From: Candidatus Kapaibacterium sp.
GTDB taxonomy: Bacteria > Bacteroidota > Ignavibacteria > Kapaibacteriales > UBA7675
DNA: 64,000 nt
NCBI GenBank assembly: GCA_028284775.1
Contig: JANQRB010000139.1
Location: forward strand, 62,001-126,000
Reading direction: 5' to 3'
The notes below the pieces were generated by a model. That model made no database searches, was not told where the DNA came from, and was given only the letters and a program-made list of their open reading frames with translations. Shown one piece after another: positions 26,695 to 35,526 of this stretch (positions are counted from its first letter, which is position 1; every line of letters starts with the position of its first letter). The translations under genes were made by a program, and so were the position numbers.

Positions 26695-29193
26695 TTATTT
26701 CACGAGTACAGCAGGCACCACCACGGAGGAGCTGGCCGACTGCAGAACGACGTAAAATGCGCCGGCGGGCAGGCTTGCGCCATTCAGCTCGACACTGTAG
26801 GTACCCGGATTCACCAGACCATTGTGCAGAAGCTGCACTTCCTGGCCGGCGGCATTGAAGACCGCAAGACGCAGTACTTCAGGAGTTTCGCCTTTCAAGG
26901 TGTAGGAAATCGGCGTGCTGCCCGTGAAAGGATTGGCGCCTGATTTCAGAGCAAGCTCTTGATTTTCCGCTTCGCCTTCAAGAACACTAACCGTTCCGTC
27001 GCCCCGGCCGATCAGATCTACAAAGCGCGTCTGTTCGTTCGTGGCATTGGATGCGATTGCCAGGAAGGCTTCGTACAAGACATCCGCGGCTTTCGGCGTG
27101 AAGGTTACATGAATTCGCTGATTACCATCCGCAGGGATTGTGAGCGGGAAGGTAAGATCTTCTCTTGCAAAAACACCTTCATCATCACCTTCAATATCGA
27201 TGGACGTAATGACCAGATCTTCGTTACCCTGATTCATCAGCAGGAAGCTCTTTTCGAGCGGCTCGTCAACTTTCACGGTTTCGAAATCAACTTCGTTGAT
27301 CGAGGCAATTACCGGACCATCGGAAGAGCCGCCTTCGCCGAGCAGCCAGTCGAATGTTCTTTCAACGAATACCGTGAGCTGTTCCCTCGGAATCGAAGGC
27401 AGGCCAAATCCAAAGTACGCGATGCGACCTTCGTTAGGTCCGACTTCGGCGCGAACGCCCGATACATTGGCTTCATTGTTGTCAAGGTAGAAGGTCGGGC
27501 TTGACGGACTGCCGTTACGAATCGACATGATATCCGTGTAAGCATCCCAGACGGGCCAGGTCTGACCGGCAAAACCGGCATTACCCTGAATGTTGATGCC
27601 GTTGCCGATCGGGTCGCCGGTAACACCGGTTATCGGGAACTGCTGGATGGTGTTGCCGGAATAGCGAGGAGTGAAATTCTGGACGAAGTCAACGCCTAAT
27701 GTGTTGTTGAAGAAGTCTTTCGTCGGCTGAATTTCCTCGGCAGGCAAATCGGCCGTAAAGGCCCAGGTAAGCGAGGCCTGCGAAAAGACCGCGATTCTAT
27801 GTCCTTCCTCCAATAATCCCTCGACAAAGTCTACCCAAGGCGCCGTCAGGAAATTAAAGCCCTGACCAACAGTATTGAGGTTGTTGTAGCGTACGGGCAA
27901 AACGTGTACTTCAACATCGTCCCCAAAGGCTTCCAGCCAGTCTTCAGAGGCAGGAATGTCAGCGGCATCAATGCCATATTTGGCGCTGGGACGTACTGCG
28001 AAATTGATGTACACCGGCGTAAAGGCGCTCAGCCCAGTCCACACAACATACTTGGTATCTTCGCTGAGTACGCCGAAGGTCGTATTTGATCCACTTCCAA
28101 GTACAGCACCCGGACCTTCGGCATTCCGAGGCGTGCCGTTGACAAGGATCGAGGCAAATGCAGCTTGCTGATTAGGATAGTTTACGGTAACGTCGAGAGT
28201 TTGCGAGGCGCCCGGGGCCAGGGTTACAACGGTTTCAGACAAATTAGCTGTCCAACCATCCGGCAGGCCGCCCAGTTCCAAATCATAGGTATTTTCGATA
28301 GGACCGGTGTTTTCCACCACTACTTTCTTAACCGTTGAACTGTTCCGGGGAATCGAAGTGTAATTTGTTCCGTCTTCGTAGGAAAATGCAGGACGCATGT
28401 CCTGAAGGTTCGTACCGACCTGCAGGATTTCTTTCGTCTGCATATTCTGCACAAATGAGGTAACGTAGATCTGCTTGTCAGGATACTTCTCGTCGTTGAC
28501 CAGCGGCGTATAATTCAGTTTGAAAACTTTTTCTTCACCGGCTTCAATCGAGAATGTCGTTCCTTCGTTGTTCGGAAGCATGTCGAGCATCGCATCGTTG
28601 AATTCGTCTTCACCATTCGAGATATTACCCAAACGGTCCGGCAGATCGGGAATCGATACGTGGCGGGCAAGCACTACAACCTGCAGGACGTGATCCGTCA
28701 ACGCAACATCCGACTTCACGGTAACCGTAACTTCCGGATTTGTGGGATTCGTGCGGTCTTCTTCAACAGTAATCAGCAGGGGAGATTCTATGGCAAGGCG
28801 CTGTTCGATCGCATCCAGCAATCCCGGTTCGTCATTACCGTTCAGGTCGCCGAATACCCCGTCAACTACGGCATAAGGCGCGGTATTCTGACCATCATTA
28901 TCATACCAGCGTTCGCGCATAAAGCCCCAATCGCCTCTTGCAAGATCGTAGGTGTGAAATGGATCGCCGGCGCGCGGAATCGGAACGTGGTAACGGATCG
29001 AAAGAATATTGCGATCCGGATCCGTAATGCGATTCATTACCCGGCTGGCATTAACGCAAGGCGGGCAGGTGGCGCTGGTCCACTCCTCTACAACGACTTT
29101 GCGTACGTATGCCGAGCTATCCAGAGTACCCGCAACGAACACGATCGCCGCTGCAAGTAATCCAGGCCCCAAAAAAGTATGTAATCGGCGCAT
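26695..29193 (-). CDS. Omp28-related secreted protein with thioredoxin-like CxxC and T9SS sorting domain
   Basis: An 832-residue exported protein. ATG 29193 is chosen (AGGAG 7 nt upstream and a signal peptide MRRLHTFLGPGLLAAA...) over the upstream ATG/alternative start at 29286. The mature N-terminus is a thioredoxin-like Omp28 fold, VVVEEWTSATCPPCVNAS, with a CPPC motif (about 33-50) and a TAPYAVVDG segment. A long middle part includes NEW1-type beta sandwiches, and an ASH/HYDIN-like domain (VDEPLEKSFLLMNQGNEDL, about 640-740) precedes the T9SS type A domain (SGANPFTGSTPISYTL to AGAFYVVLQ). It is on the same strand as the Omp28/DUF6029/TlpA group upstream but separated by a 569-bp gap with repeats. 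Confidence 0.87.
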   Translation of the reverse strand: MRRLHTFLGPGLLAAAIVFVAGTLDSSAYVRKVVVEEWTSATCPPCVNASRVMNRITDPDRNILSIRYHVPIPRAGDPFHTYDLARGDWGFMRERWYDNDGQNTAPYAVVDGVFGDLNGNDEPGLLDAIEQRLAIESPLLITVEEDRTNPTNPEVTVTVKSDVALTDHVLQVVVLARHVSIPDLPDRLGNISNGEDEFNDAMLDMLPNNEGTTFSIEAGEEKVFKLNYTPLVNDEKYPDKQIYVTSFVQNMQTKEILQVGTNLQDMRPAFSYEDGTNYTSIPRNSSTVKKVVVENTGPIENTYDLELGGLPDGWTANLSETVVTLAPGASQTLDVTVNYPNQQAAFASILVNGTPRNAEGPGAVLGSGSNTTFGVLSEDTKYVVWTGLSAFTPVYINFAVRPSAKYGIDAADIPASEDWLEAFGDDVEVHVLPVRYNNLNTVGQGFNFLTAPWVDFVEGLLEEGHRIAVFSQASLTWAFTADLPAEEIQPTKDFFNNTLGVDFVQNFTPRYSGNTIQQFPITGVTGDPIGNGINIQGNAGFAGQTWPVWDAYTDIMSIRNGSPSSPTFYLDNNEANVSGVRAEVGPNEGRIAYFGFGLPSIPREQLTVFVERTFDWLLGEGGSSDGPVIASINEVDFETVKVDEPLEKSFLLMNQGNEDLVITSIDIEGDDEGVFAREDLTFPLTIPADGNQRIHVTFTPKAADVLYEAFLAIASNATNEQTRFVDLIGRGDGTVSVLEGEAENQELALKSGANPFTGSTPISYTLKGETPEVLRLAVFNAAGQEVQLLHNGLVNPGTYSVELNGASLPAGAFYVVLQSASSSVVVPAVLVK

Positions 29194-29592
29194 AAAAAAC
29201 TCCTGTAAATGTAGCGAAGGGATAGAATGGTTCTTACTCCCTTGATGATAAAATCTCTCGCTACTGTTATCAAAATGTAATATCATTTCAGTGTCAAGAC
29301 CCCGTCATAAATCACAAAGTGAAAAAACGACAGCGGGCTAAAACCTACAGGCTACCAAGCAGCCCTCAAGTCTTAGACCCAATAGTTTGTTGCACTTTGA
29401 TATTCACCATAAATTCAGCGAATCAGAACGTTAAAATCAGAACAATCAAAATTTCAAATGTACGGAGTGTGTAGTAGCCAAAATGTCAGCAGTAGTGTAT
29501 ATGGGCGGGGCCTTCAACGCTCACTGCGCAATCACCGGCCCCTCGTACCCGGCATTCATTGTACCGAGGACTATCGTGTAGCGTGGCTGATG

Positions 29593-29619
29593 CTGTTCTA
29601 AGCATTCAGCTTAGAACAG
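29593..29619. other. Perfect 11-bp hairpin
   Basis: CTGTTCTAAGC (29593-29603), loop ATTCA, GCTTAGAACAG (29609-29619). No T-run follows directly on either strand; on the plus strand an eight-T run begins 19 nt later. Confidence 0.6.
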
Positions 29620-29635
29620 TAATCGGGCAATGTTA

Positions 29636-29656
29636 CGTTTTTTTTCGCAAATGCAA
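29636..29656 (+). repeat. 21-bp direct repeat, first copy
   Basis: CG, eight T, then CGCAAATGCAA. Identical to 29678-29698, 42 bp apart (a multiple of four helical turns). Confidence 0.85.
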
Positions 29657-29677
29657 AAAGGGAAATCTCATTATCAT

Positions 29678-29698
29678 CGTTTTTTTTCGCAAATGCAA
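29678..29698 (+). repeat. 21-bp direct repeat, second copy
   Basis: Exact second copy of 29636-29656. Confidence 0.85.
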
Positions 29699-29762
29699 TC
29701 GATTATAAAAAAATTGTAGATCAAGATAAAAAATGTTCGGCTACCTCGTAGATAGAGGCTTG

Positions 29763-30659
29763 TCAATTCTTTTGGAAAACGAGTCGGCTCTGCGCCTGTA
29801 CAATTTCATTGGTCGTCTGGTAGCGATGTACGAATGCTACGACCTCGAGATGTTCCGGCGTCCAGTCATCCGCAAGGGCGACCGTCAGCTCGGTTGAATA
29901 TGTCTGGCCGGCAAGGGGCGTACCGCCCTCCGCCACCGGATCGCCCCAGGTACCGTTAAATGAAGTACGCAGTACATGTTCATGGACATAGTCCTCGATG
30001 TCGCCTACCCGGCGGTCTTTCTGCCATTGCACAAATTCGTTCTCCAGAAGGTACACCGTGACGTAATGATCTTCCAAGCCGTCCACGTAATATTCCATCT
30101 GCACGTTGGCCGTCACTTCGCGACTTTCTTCATCATAACTTGTGGCAATACTGATATCCAGTGGCGCTTCCCTTTCCAGCAAGGCCGCAACCGCGGACGA
30201 CCAGTCCCCTTTGCCGAGCACCGTCTTGTCGTTAAAGCTCTGACGGTTGACCAACGCATTCGGTGTCGAAGCAGCCGTGACCTGAAATGTTTCATCCAGC
30301 TCATCCCCTTCAGGGGTCCGAAATTCATAGGAAAATTTGCTGCCGCGCGGTTTGGCAAAAGAGCCGGCGTGAACCGCAATCAGGATGACCTGCGAGCAGT
30401 CGGCATTGCGAATGTTAACCGCGAGCTCTGTTGCCTCTGGGCAGGTCGAGCACTGAAAGCCCGTAAACTCTTCCAGTATGACTTTCTGCGTCCGTGGTGG
30501 AGTCTGTGCGTCGTCGCAGGAGATCCACTGCACTTCCTGGTCGCGATAAGCCGGACTTTCGATTTCATCGCAGGCCATGCCTATAGTTAACAGGCAAACA
30601 ACAATGATTTTTATGCTCGTATTCATACTACTCGACTTCTGCTTATTCCGGAAATTCAA
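29763..30659 (-). CDS. Omp28 family outer-membrane lipoprotein
   Basis: A 298-residue protein with a lipoprotein signal peptide; the lipobox LLTIGMAC places the acylated Cys at about residue 30. A thioredoxin-like Omp28 domain follows: VILEEFTGFQCSTCPEA carries a CSTC motif (about 60-76), then a STPNALVNR cis-Pro-like segment (about 130-138) and a beta-rich C-terminal half. The ATG at 30659 overlaps the stop of the upstream DUF6029 gene (ATGA), implying translational coupling; ATG 30626 would give a shorter signal peptide. Last gene of a TlpA - DUF6029 - Omp28 series. A role in thiol chemistry or protein binding at the envelope is inferred. Confidence 0.9.
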   Translation of the reverse strand: MNFRNKQKSSSMNTSIKIIVVCLLTIGMACDEIESPAYRDQEVQWISCDDAQTPPRTQKVILEEFTGFQCSTCPEATELAVNIRNADCSQVILIAVHAGSFAKPRGSKFSYEFRTPEGDELDETFQVTAASTPNALVNRQSFNDKTVLGKGDWSSAVAALLEREAPLDISIATSYDEESREVTANVQMEYYVDGLEDHYVTVYLLENEFVQWQKDRRVGDIEDYVHEHVLRTSFNGTWGDPVAEGGTPLAGQTYSTELTVALADDWTPEHLEVVAFVHRYQTTNEIVQAQSRLVFQKN

Positions 30660-32446
30660 AAACTACTGCTGACGGAAAGCTGCAATCCCGTTGATGCAGG
30701 CACGTTGCGGCATACGCCGCCGACGCAAACTATGCCTTCTCTTTGCCGTGCATATTGCAGGCTGAATCGGTTGGCATCGTGCACATAGACAGCACCGATA
30801 CCATAATAGTGTAAACGCCTATCCTCATCGTCATTGCCATAATTATATTCATCGGAAAGAGTGACGAACCAGTTTGGCGCGATGGCATATTCCGCCAGTA
30901 AGAACGCCCAGTTGCCGTCATCGACGGCCGTGGCATTGTCTCCCAATCGTGACCAGGCATGCTGCACTTCGGTCCGCAACGAATGTGTTTCTGAGAATTT
31001 GTAAGTTAATTCAACGACGCCAATATCGGAGTAGACAAGTCCGTAGCCGCTCTTGCCTTCAATGATGTCCTTATTATAGGCGATGTGATAATAGGCAAAA
31101 TTCGTTTTGAAATCTTTGGACCACTTTTTGTTTATCTCGAAGTTGAAATCATCATAAATACGCTTGCCATCGCCAAGAAATGACACGTCATAAAGGAAGG
31201 TATCCAACGGCTCCGGTTCCATCACGTGCAGACGCGAATAATTGATCGCAACATCGATCCCATACTTTCCTCCAAGTCCCGATTTGCGAGGCACTTTAAA
31301 GATAATTTCGCCCTGCGCGCCAATTTCACCGTTCGGCTGTGTCGCGTAGGGGAAAAGTGTTACGAGGCGGTATGAATGCGTCTTGGATTGGGGTGGCAGG
31401 AAGTTGAGATTCAAATTATTGCCGGTGGCCGCACGGTCCGATCGAAAGTCCATTTTCTGGACACGCTTGGCACTGAGGTTGATACCAAGCCCTTTTTCTG
31501 AATAACCCAAATTGAGAAAGAGTCCGCTGCCGTCATTGTAAGACAGGTTGGCCGGATTCGTACGTGGCTTGATTTGCGCCTGCTCGGGGTTTTCTGGATC
31601 CGGACGCGTGAGAACGGAGTCTCCAGGAAACTGATAGCCATCGGAGGCCGCCGGATCGTTTGCTTTGTGGGCAAGCTCGGCCAGCAAGGTAAATCCACCG
31701 AGCGACATATTTATTCGACCGGCGTAAGCAAAGACGTTCTCCGGCAGGTTATAGACCGGATCCTCGTCTTCCTGGAATTTACTGACAACGCTCCCGCCGA
31801 TCTGCAGGCTGAGCGAACTCTCCTGCAATCCACTGAACAGTCGATTCAAATTGAGATCGGCATCGGCACCGCGCACGATACCGGGCCCCTTATCAAAGAA
31901 TGAGCGTTGACGTCCCAGAAGGCCCGTCAGCGTCAATCCTTCGATGGGACGAACTTTCAGGCGGAAACCATCGATCGCGTTGTCAAATCCAAGTTGCCGA
32001 TCTTCATAGGAACGCAATATCATTCCATTGCCGAATTGCTCGTAAAAATCGCCGATCGTCGCTTCAAGAATGTCGGTCGTGTAGCTTGCAAAACGATAGG
32101 TTATTCCGGTGCCTTCAAAGCGCGGGTCATATCCAAGCAAGGGCTTTTCATACGATTCATATCGCAGACCGGCAGAAAAGGCTCCGCGTGTATAGATAAG
32201 ATTCAGGTAGCCATTCATGCGAATATCTTCCGGCACCTCTTCGGCACCGGTCGTGCTATCGCTTACATAATACTGAGCGTCAAGCTGCAGATCACCGCTG
32301 ATACTGCCGAGATCACCCAAATCCACCGTTTCTTGCGCTGCTATTTCAGCTACAAGTACCACCCCCATAGTCATCGCGATGGATAGTAGTACATAGCTTT
32401 GTTTCTTCACAGTTAACCTTCTGCTTTGTTTGCGATATACGACCAT
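30656..32446 (-). CDS. DUF6029 family outer-membrane beta-barrel protein
   Basis: A 596-residue exported protein. After a signal peptide (about 1-38, ending EIAAQE) come alternating amphipathic strands through the whole length (for example DLQLDAQYYVSD, FSAGLRYESYE, GLFLNLGYSEKGLGINLSAK) and a final strand ending in Phe (LQLSVSSSF), as expected for a barrel inserted by BAM. It matches the Bacteroidota family DUF6029, whose function is unknown. Upstream by 116 bp is a TlpA-like thioredoxin; downstream the stop overlaps the Omp28 lipoprotein start, so the three are probably co-expressed. Confidence 0.85.
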   Translation of the reverse strand: MVVYRKQSRRLTVKKQSYVLLSIAMTMGVVLVAEIAAQETVDLGDLGSISGDLQLDAQYYVSDSTTGAEEVPEDIRMNGYLNLIYTRGAFSAGLRYESYEKPLLGYDPRFEGTGITYRFASYTTDILEATIGDFYEQFGNGMILRSYEDRQLGFDNAIDGFRLKVRPIEGLTLTGLLGRQRSFFDKGPGIVRGADADLNLNRLFSGLQESSLSLQIGGSVVSKFQEDEDPVYNLPENVFAYAGRINMSLGGFTLLAELAHKANDPAASDGYQFPGDSVLTRPDPENPEQAQIKPRTNPANLSYNDGSGLFLNLGYSEKGLGINLSAKRVQKMDFRSDRAATGNNLNLNFLPPQSKTHSYRLVTLFPYATQPNGEIGAQGEIIFKVPRKSGLGGKYGIDVAINYSRLHVMEPEPLDTFLYDVSFLGDGKRIYDDFNFEINKKWSKDFKTNFAYYHIAYNKDIIEGKSGYGLVYSDIGVVELTYKFSETHSLRTEVQHAWSRLGDNATAVDDGNWAFLLAEYAIAPNWFVTLSDEYNYGNDDEDRRLHYYGIGAVYVHDANRFSLQYARQREGIVCVGGVCRNVPASTGLQLSVSSSF

Positions 32447-32562
32447 TGAATTTGTCGTCTACTCTTCACTCCGGCAAAGCGTAGCGCCGGACTATTTGAA
32501 AGCGGCAGTTGAACACGAGGTACTGGAATGCAAATTGACCGGTCAACGGGAAATTTTCAATC

Positions 32563-33108
32563 CTACAACTTGCCCGTCTTGACTTTTTTGACCATTTCAT
32601 AGAGTTTACGTTCGTCGCCGGGCGCATAGGAGCTATGTTCCCATACCACTTCGCCTTTTCCGTTTAAGAGAAATGTATGGGGCACGGTGTTGACGTGCAT
32701 GGCGCGTTTGAGATCGGCGTTTTCATCAATATAGACCTCATATTCCCACCCGCGACCATTGATGAAGGGGACGACCTTATGGCTCGTCCGGGCATCATCA
32801 ATGGAGATCGCAATAAGCTTTACACCTGTTTCTTCCTGCCAATCCACATATTCATCATCAATATTGGAAAGTTCCAAGATGCAAGGTTTGCACCAGGTGG
32901 CCCAGAAACTGATTATGATCGGATTTCCGTCATTTGCTATCTTTTTCGTGTTAAAGGAATTGCCTTTCAAATCTTTGATTTTGACGGCCGGCAGTTTTTT
33001 GGCTTTACCGTCAATACCAGCGGAGTTGAGCGAGTGTGGCAGCAGGATGGCCGCAATGACAAGAAAAGCCAAAAAAGGTAAGGCTGTTTGCCCTAGTTTT
33101 GAATTCAT
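32563..33108 (-). CDS. TlpA/ResA-like exported thioredoxin
   Basis: A 181-residue thiol-disulfide oxidoreductase. A signal/anchor helix (about 8-27) is followed by an AhpC/TSA-type thioredoxin fold: IISFWATWCKPCILELSN with the CKPC active site (about 68-85), SIDDARTSHKV, and the cis-Pro strand VNTVPHTFLLNGKG (about 138-151). Such proteins reduce disulfides in the periplasm. The start has an excellent site (GGAGG, 6 nt). First gene of the TlpA - DUF6029 - Omp28 group; both Omp28 proteins here have CxxC motifs, so they are possible redox partners (inference). Confidence 0.92.
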   Translation of the reverse strand: MNSKLGQTALPFLAFLVIAAILLPHSLNSAGIDGKAKKLPAVKIKDLKGNSFNTKKIANDGNPIIISFWATWCKPCILELSNIDDEYVDWQEETGVKLIAISIDDARTSHKVVPFINGRGWEYEVYIDENADLKRAMHVNTVPHTFLLNGKGEVVWEHSSYAPGDERKLYEMVKKVKTGKL

Positions 33109-33494
33109 TGTATCCTCCGTAATGCATGGGAATTCGCGGGAACAATTTCAAGATCACATCTAATTTTTTGTCCGAATCCGAATTTCTCGGCAACAAGCAA
33201 CTACAATAATGTGCCGAACCGCGAACAAAACATTGACCGTGCATGGAACGTTCCACGGCCCACAAGTGTTAAAGCCCGCATCAAATTAGTAAAAAATGAC
33301 AGCGGTCACAATCATGCATATGTGAAATCAACCCTCATTGTTGTGTGATGTCTAATCTGTCAGAAAAACTACTTGTAATATTTTGCCAACAATCGTAGAT
33401 TACGCGCAACTATATTCGGATCAAAGCGTAGCTTCAGCTCGCAACATTGAAAAAACACGCTAATTTAATACAAACAGTAGAGTTAGGTCATTCA
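33109..33494. other. 386-bp divergent gap
   Basis: AT-rich region between the divergent tlpA-like and small cargo genes; no gene. It must carry promoters for both, but no box pair is convincing (TAATATTTTG near 33376-33385 is the best plus-strand candidate). Confidence 0.45.
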
Positions 33495-34226
33495 ATGAAA
33501 TCTTTGCAACATCTTGTGACTGCGGTATGCGCTTTACTTCTGATAGGCGGATACCACCATGCTCAGGCTCAAAGCTTGATGATTTTCCCCGGACCGCACA
33601 CTATTTCCGGTGACAAGGATGATGGCGATCTCGAAGGTCTGCTGACGGTTGTCAATCAATCCGCATCAAGAATTGATGTAAAAGTAAAAATGGTTATTGA
33701 GGGAGCTGAGGAAGGACACGAGCCTTCATTTTGTTGGGACCAGTGTTTTCCGCCGTTTGTGGAGGAATCGGGCATCGTAACTATCGATCCCTTTGGCGCC
33801 AGCGATTTCTTTTCAGCGCATGTATATCCGAATGGCATCATGGGCCAGACGCGTCTGCGTTTTGACTTCATCATTGTTGACAAACCGGGCGATGTCGCTT
33901 CGGCGACTTTTGTCTTCGATACTGAAGGCAGCACTGTTTCGGTCGACGATGAAAACGGAGTCAGCAGCGATGTTCTTCTCTCGTCCTATCCCAGCCCTGC
34001 CGTTGAAGTCGTGAATCTGAATTACACGATTCCCTTCAATCACTACAGTTCGGCATATCTCAGTGTATATAATGTATTTGGTAAGGAAATCGCGGCATTA
34101 CCTTTAGGTGAATCTCGGGGAACCTCACGACTCAATGTCGCCAGCTTTACTCCGGGCGTGTACTTTTATGCCGTTGTTGTTGATGACAAGCGAGTCGCGA
34201 GTAAGAAATTCGTTGTCAAACGCTGA
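33495..34226 (+). CDS. Small secreted protein with T9SS sorting domain
   Basis: A 243-residue exported protein. ATG 33495 is chosen over TTG 33447 because the signal peptide (MKSLQHLVTAVCALLLIG, ending AQAQ) starts there. The mature part (about 25-150) is a single beta-sandwich of unknown family with two Cys in FCWDQCFPP (about 78-86) that may form a disulfide. The rest is a T9SS type A domain (YPSPAVEVVNLNYTIPF to PGVYFYAVVVDDKRVASKKFVV). A strong terminator follows. No partner genes are adjacent. Confidence 0.85.
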   Translation: MKSLQHLVTAVCALLLIGGYHHAQAQSLMIFPGPHTISGDKDDGDLEGLLTVVNQSASRIDVKVKMVIEGAEEGHEPSFCWDQCFPPFVEESGIVTIDPFGASDFFSAHVYPNGIMGQTRLRFDFIIVDKPGDVASATFVFDTEGSTVSVDDENGVSSDVLLSSYPSPAVEVVNLNYTIPFNHYSSAYLSVYNVFGKEIAALPLGESRGTSRLNVASFTPGVYFYAVVVDDKRVASKKFVVKR

Positions 34227-34292
34227 TTCTTTCCGCGATTGGCCTCAGGCTGAATTTCGAGTCTGAATCCTAACCATCAATGCACAAGTTTC

Positions 34293-34324
34293 AAACGGTA
34301 GAGTTAAACTCTACCGTTTTTTTG
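34293..34324 (+). terminator. Terminator of the small cargo gene
   Basis: AAACGGTAGAG (34293-34303), loop TTAAA, CTCTACCGTTT (34309-34319), then a run of T to 34323. Perfect 11-bp stem. Confidence 0.9.
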
Positions 34325-34371
34325 TTTGTAGCAGACAGTTGAATGATATCGGATCTTGATCAAAAGCAATG

Positions 34372-34403
34372 TTTGCCAGTTTCTGGAAATTGTTGCATAT
34401 TTG
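34372..34403 (+). promoter_or_regulatory. Bacteroidota-type promoter for infC
   Basis: TTTG (34372-34375), 20-nt spacer, CATATTTG (34396-34403), one base from TAnnTTTG. It would give a leader of about 65 nt before infC. Confidence 0.5.
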
Positions 34404-34474
34404 CCATTTCCTGAAGTTTTAGGTCAATCAGGCACAAACAATAATGAATTTCGAACGAATGATACAGGATATCC

Positions 34475-35116
34475 TTGGGAAGATCGCGTAATAGAGGGCA
34501 TCGAGGTCGCCGCCGTCCGCCGCTGAGACAGGAACCACGTGTTCGCGTAAATGAAAGAATCCGAGCTCCGCAGATTAGAGTTATTGATGTTTCCGGCGAA
34601 ATGATAGGTGTTATGTCGCCGCAAGAAGCGTTGCGAATGGCCCGTGAGCGCGAGTTGGATCTTGTGGAGATCGCACCGCAGGCAACACCGCCGGTATGTA
34701 AAATTATCGATTTCGGCAAATACAGATACGAGCAGCAAAAGCGTGAAAAACTGCAGAAAAAGAGCCAGCATCAGCAGTTGAAGGAGATTCGCTTTAAGCT
34801 GGGTGTTGATACGCACGACTTTGATTTTAAGACGCGTCATGCTCGCGAGTTTCTAGAGGATGGCCACAAGGTCAAAGCGACGGTCTTTTTCCGTGGCCGC
34901 GAAATTGTCCATAAGGATCTCGGCAAAGCCGTAATCGAGCGCTTTATCGTCGCGCTGGAAGATATTTCTAAAATCGATCAGCCGATCAAAATGGAAGGAC
35001 CCAATTGCTCGGTAATTCTTGCTCCCGACAAAGTTAAAATGAAGAAAAAGGGCAAGAAGGATACCAAACCGGCATCCGAAGATCAGTCGACTAAAAAAGA
35101 AGAAAGCTCTGAATAA
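34475..35116 (+). CDS. infC: Translation initiation factor IF-3
   Basis: A 213-residue IF-3, which binds the 30S subunit and proofreads the start codon. A basic N-terminal extension (RSRNRGHRGRRRPPLR) precedes the core RVNERIRAPQIRVIDVSG; the linker KYRYEQQKREKLQKKSQ and the C-terminal domain EIRFKLGVDTHDFDFKTRHA follow, and a charged Lys-rich tail ends the protein. No ATG fits: the frame opens at TTG 34475, with AGGA 5 nt before it. Non-AUG starts of infC are known to permit self-regulation because IF-3 discriminates against them. It heads infC-rpmI-rplT. Confidence 0.95.
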   Translation: MGRSRNRGHRGRRRPPLRQEPRVRVNERIRAPQIRVIDVSGEMIGVMSPQEALRMARERELDLVEIAPQATPPVCKIIDFGKYRYEQQKREKLQKKSQHQQLKEIRFKLGVDTHDFDFKTRHAREFLEDGHKVKATVFFRGREIVHKDLGKAVIERFIVALEDISKIDQPIKMEGPNCSVILAPDKVKMKKKGKKDTKPASEDQSTKKEESSE

Positions 35117-35155
35117 AGAATAATTGCAAACAATTCATTTCAACGCAGGTGCTTT

Positions 35156-35353
35156 ATGCCCAAGATGAAGTCCAATAGCGCTGCCAAAAAGCGTTTCAAA
35201 CGTACTGCCAGCGGGAAGATTAAACGCGAAAAGGCGTTCCGATCTCACATCCTGACAAAGATGTCGCCGAAACGGAAACGCAATCTGCGCAAGAGTGCGA
35301 TTCTGCACAGTGCTGATGAAGGCCGTATCAAGCGCCTGTTAGGGCAAGCATAG
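35156..35353 (+). CDS. rpmI: 50S ribosomal protein L35
   Basis: A 65-residue, very basic protein of standard L35 length, with the family opening MPKMKSNSAAKKRFKRTASG and KRKRNLRKSAIL. It follows infC by 39 bp and precedes rplT, the usual order. A 173-bp spacer with a predicted RNA fold separates it from rplT, which is longer than usual. Confidence 0.97.
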   Translation: MPKMKSNSAAKKRFKRTASGKIKREKAFRSHILTKMSPKRKRNLRKSAILHSADEGRIKRLLGQA

Positions 35354-35417
35354 AGACTCATTGCCAGCCAGCCAGGTCAATATTGAATGTGTTCAAATAG
35401 ATAAACATCGCGGGTAG

Positions 35418-35478
35418 CGAATGCGCGGTCAGAAAACAGCAGGCCGCGGCGACGTATATAGTCGTACAGATGCATTCG
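35418..35478 (+). promoter_or_regulatory. Candidate three-way-junction RNA in the rpmI-rplT spacer
   Basis: Closing stem CGAATGC (35418-35424) with GCATTCG (35472-35478), 7 bp. Inside are a 6-bp hairpin, GCGGTC (35425-35430) with GGCCGC (35442-35447, one wobble), and a 4-bp hairpin, CGAC (35450-35453) with GTCG (35461-35464). It lies 48 nt upstream of rplT. L20 represses its own operon by binding mRNA in other bacteria; this could be such a site (inference). Confidence 0.4.
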
Positions 35479-35526
35479 TGCCCCAGTAAATGGATAAAAT
35501 CTGTAAACTAATCAAAGGTTCGACAA

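Larger units (their letters stand above)
29194..29762. other. 569-bp gap with hairpin and direct repeats
   Basis: No gene. Contains the 11-bp hairpin at 29593-29619, the 21-bp direct repeat pair at 29636 and 29678, and AT-rich sequence toward 29760. The promoter of the gene at 29193 should lie here; minus-strand TTGACA near 29293-29298 is a weak candidate. Confidence 0.5.
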
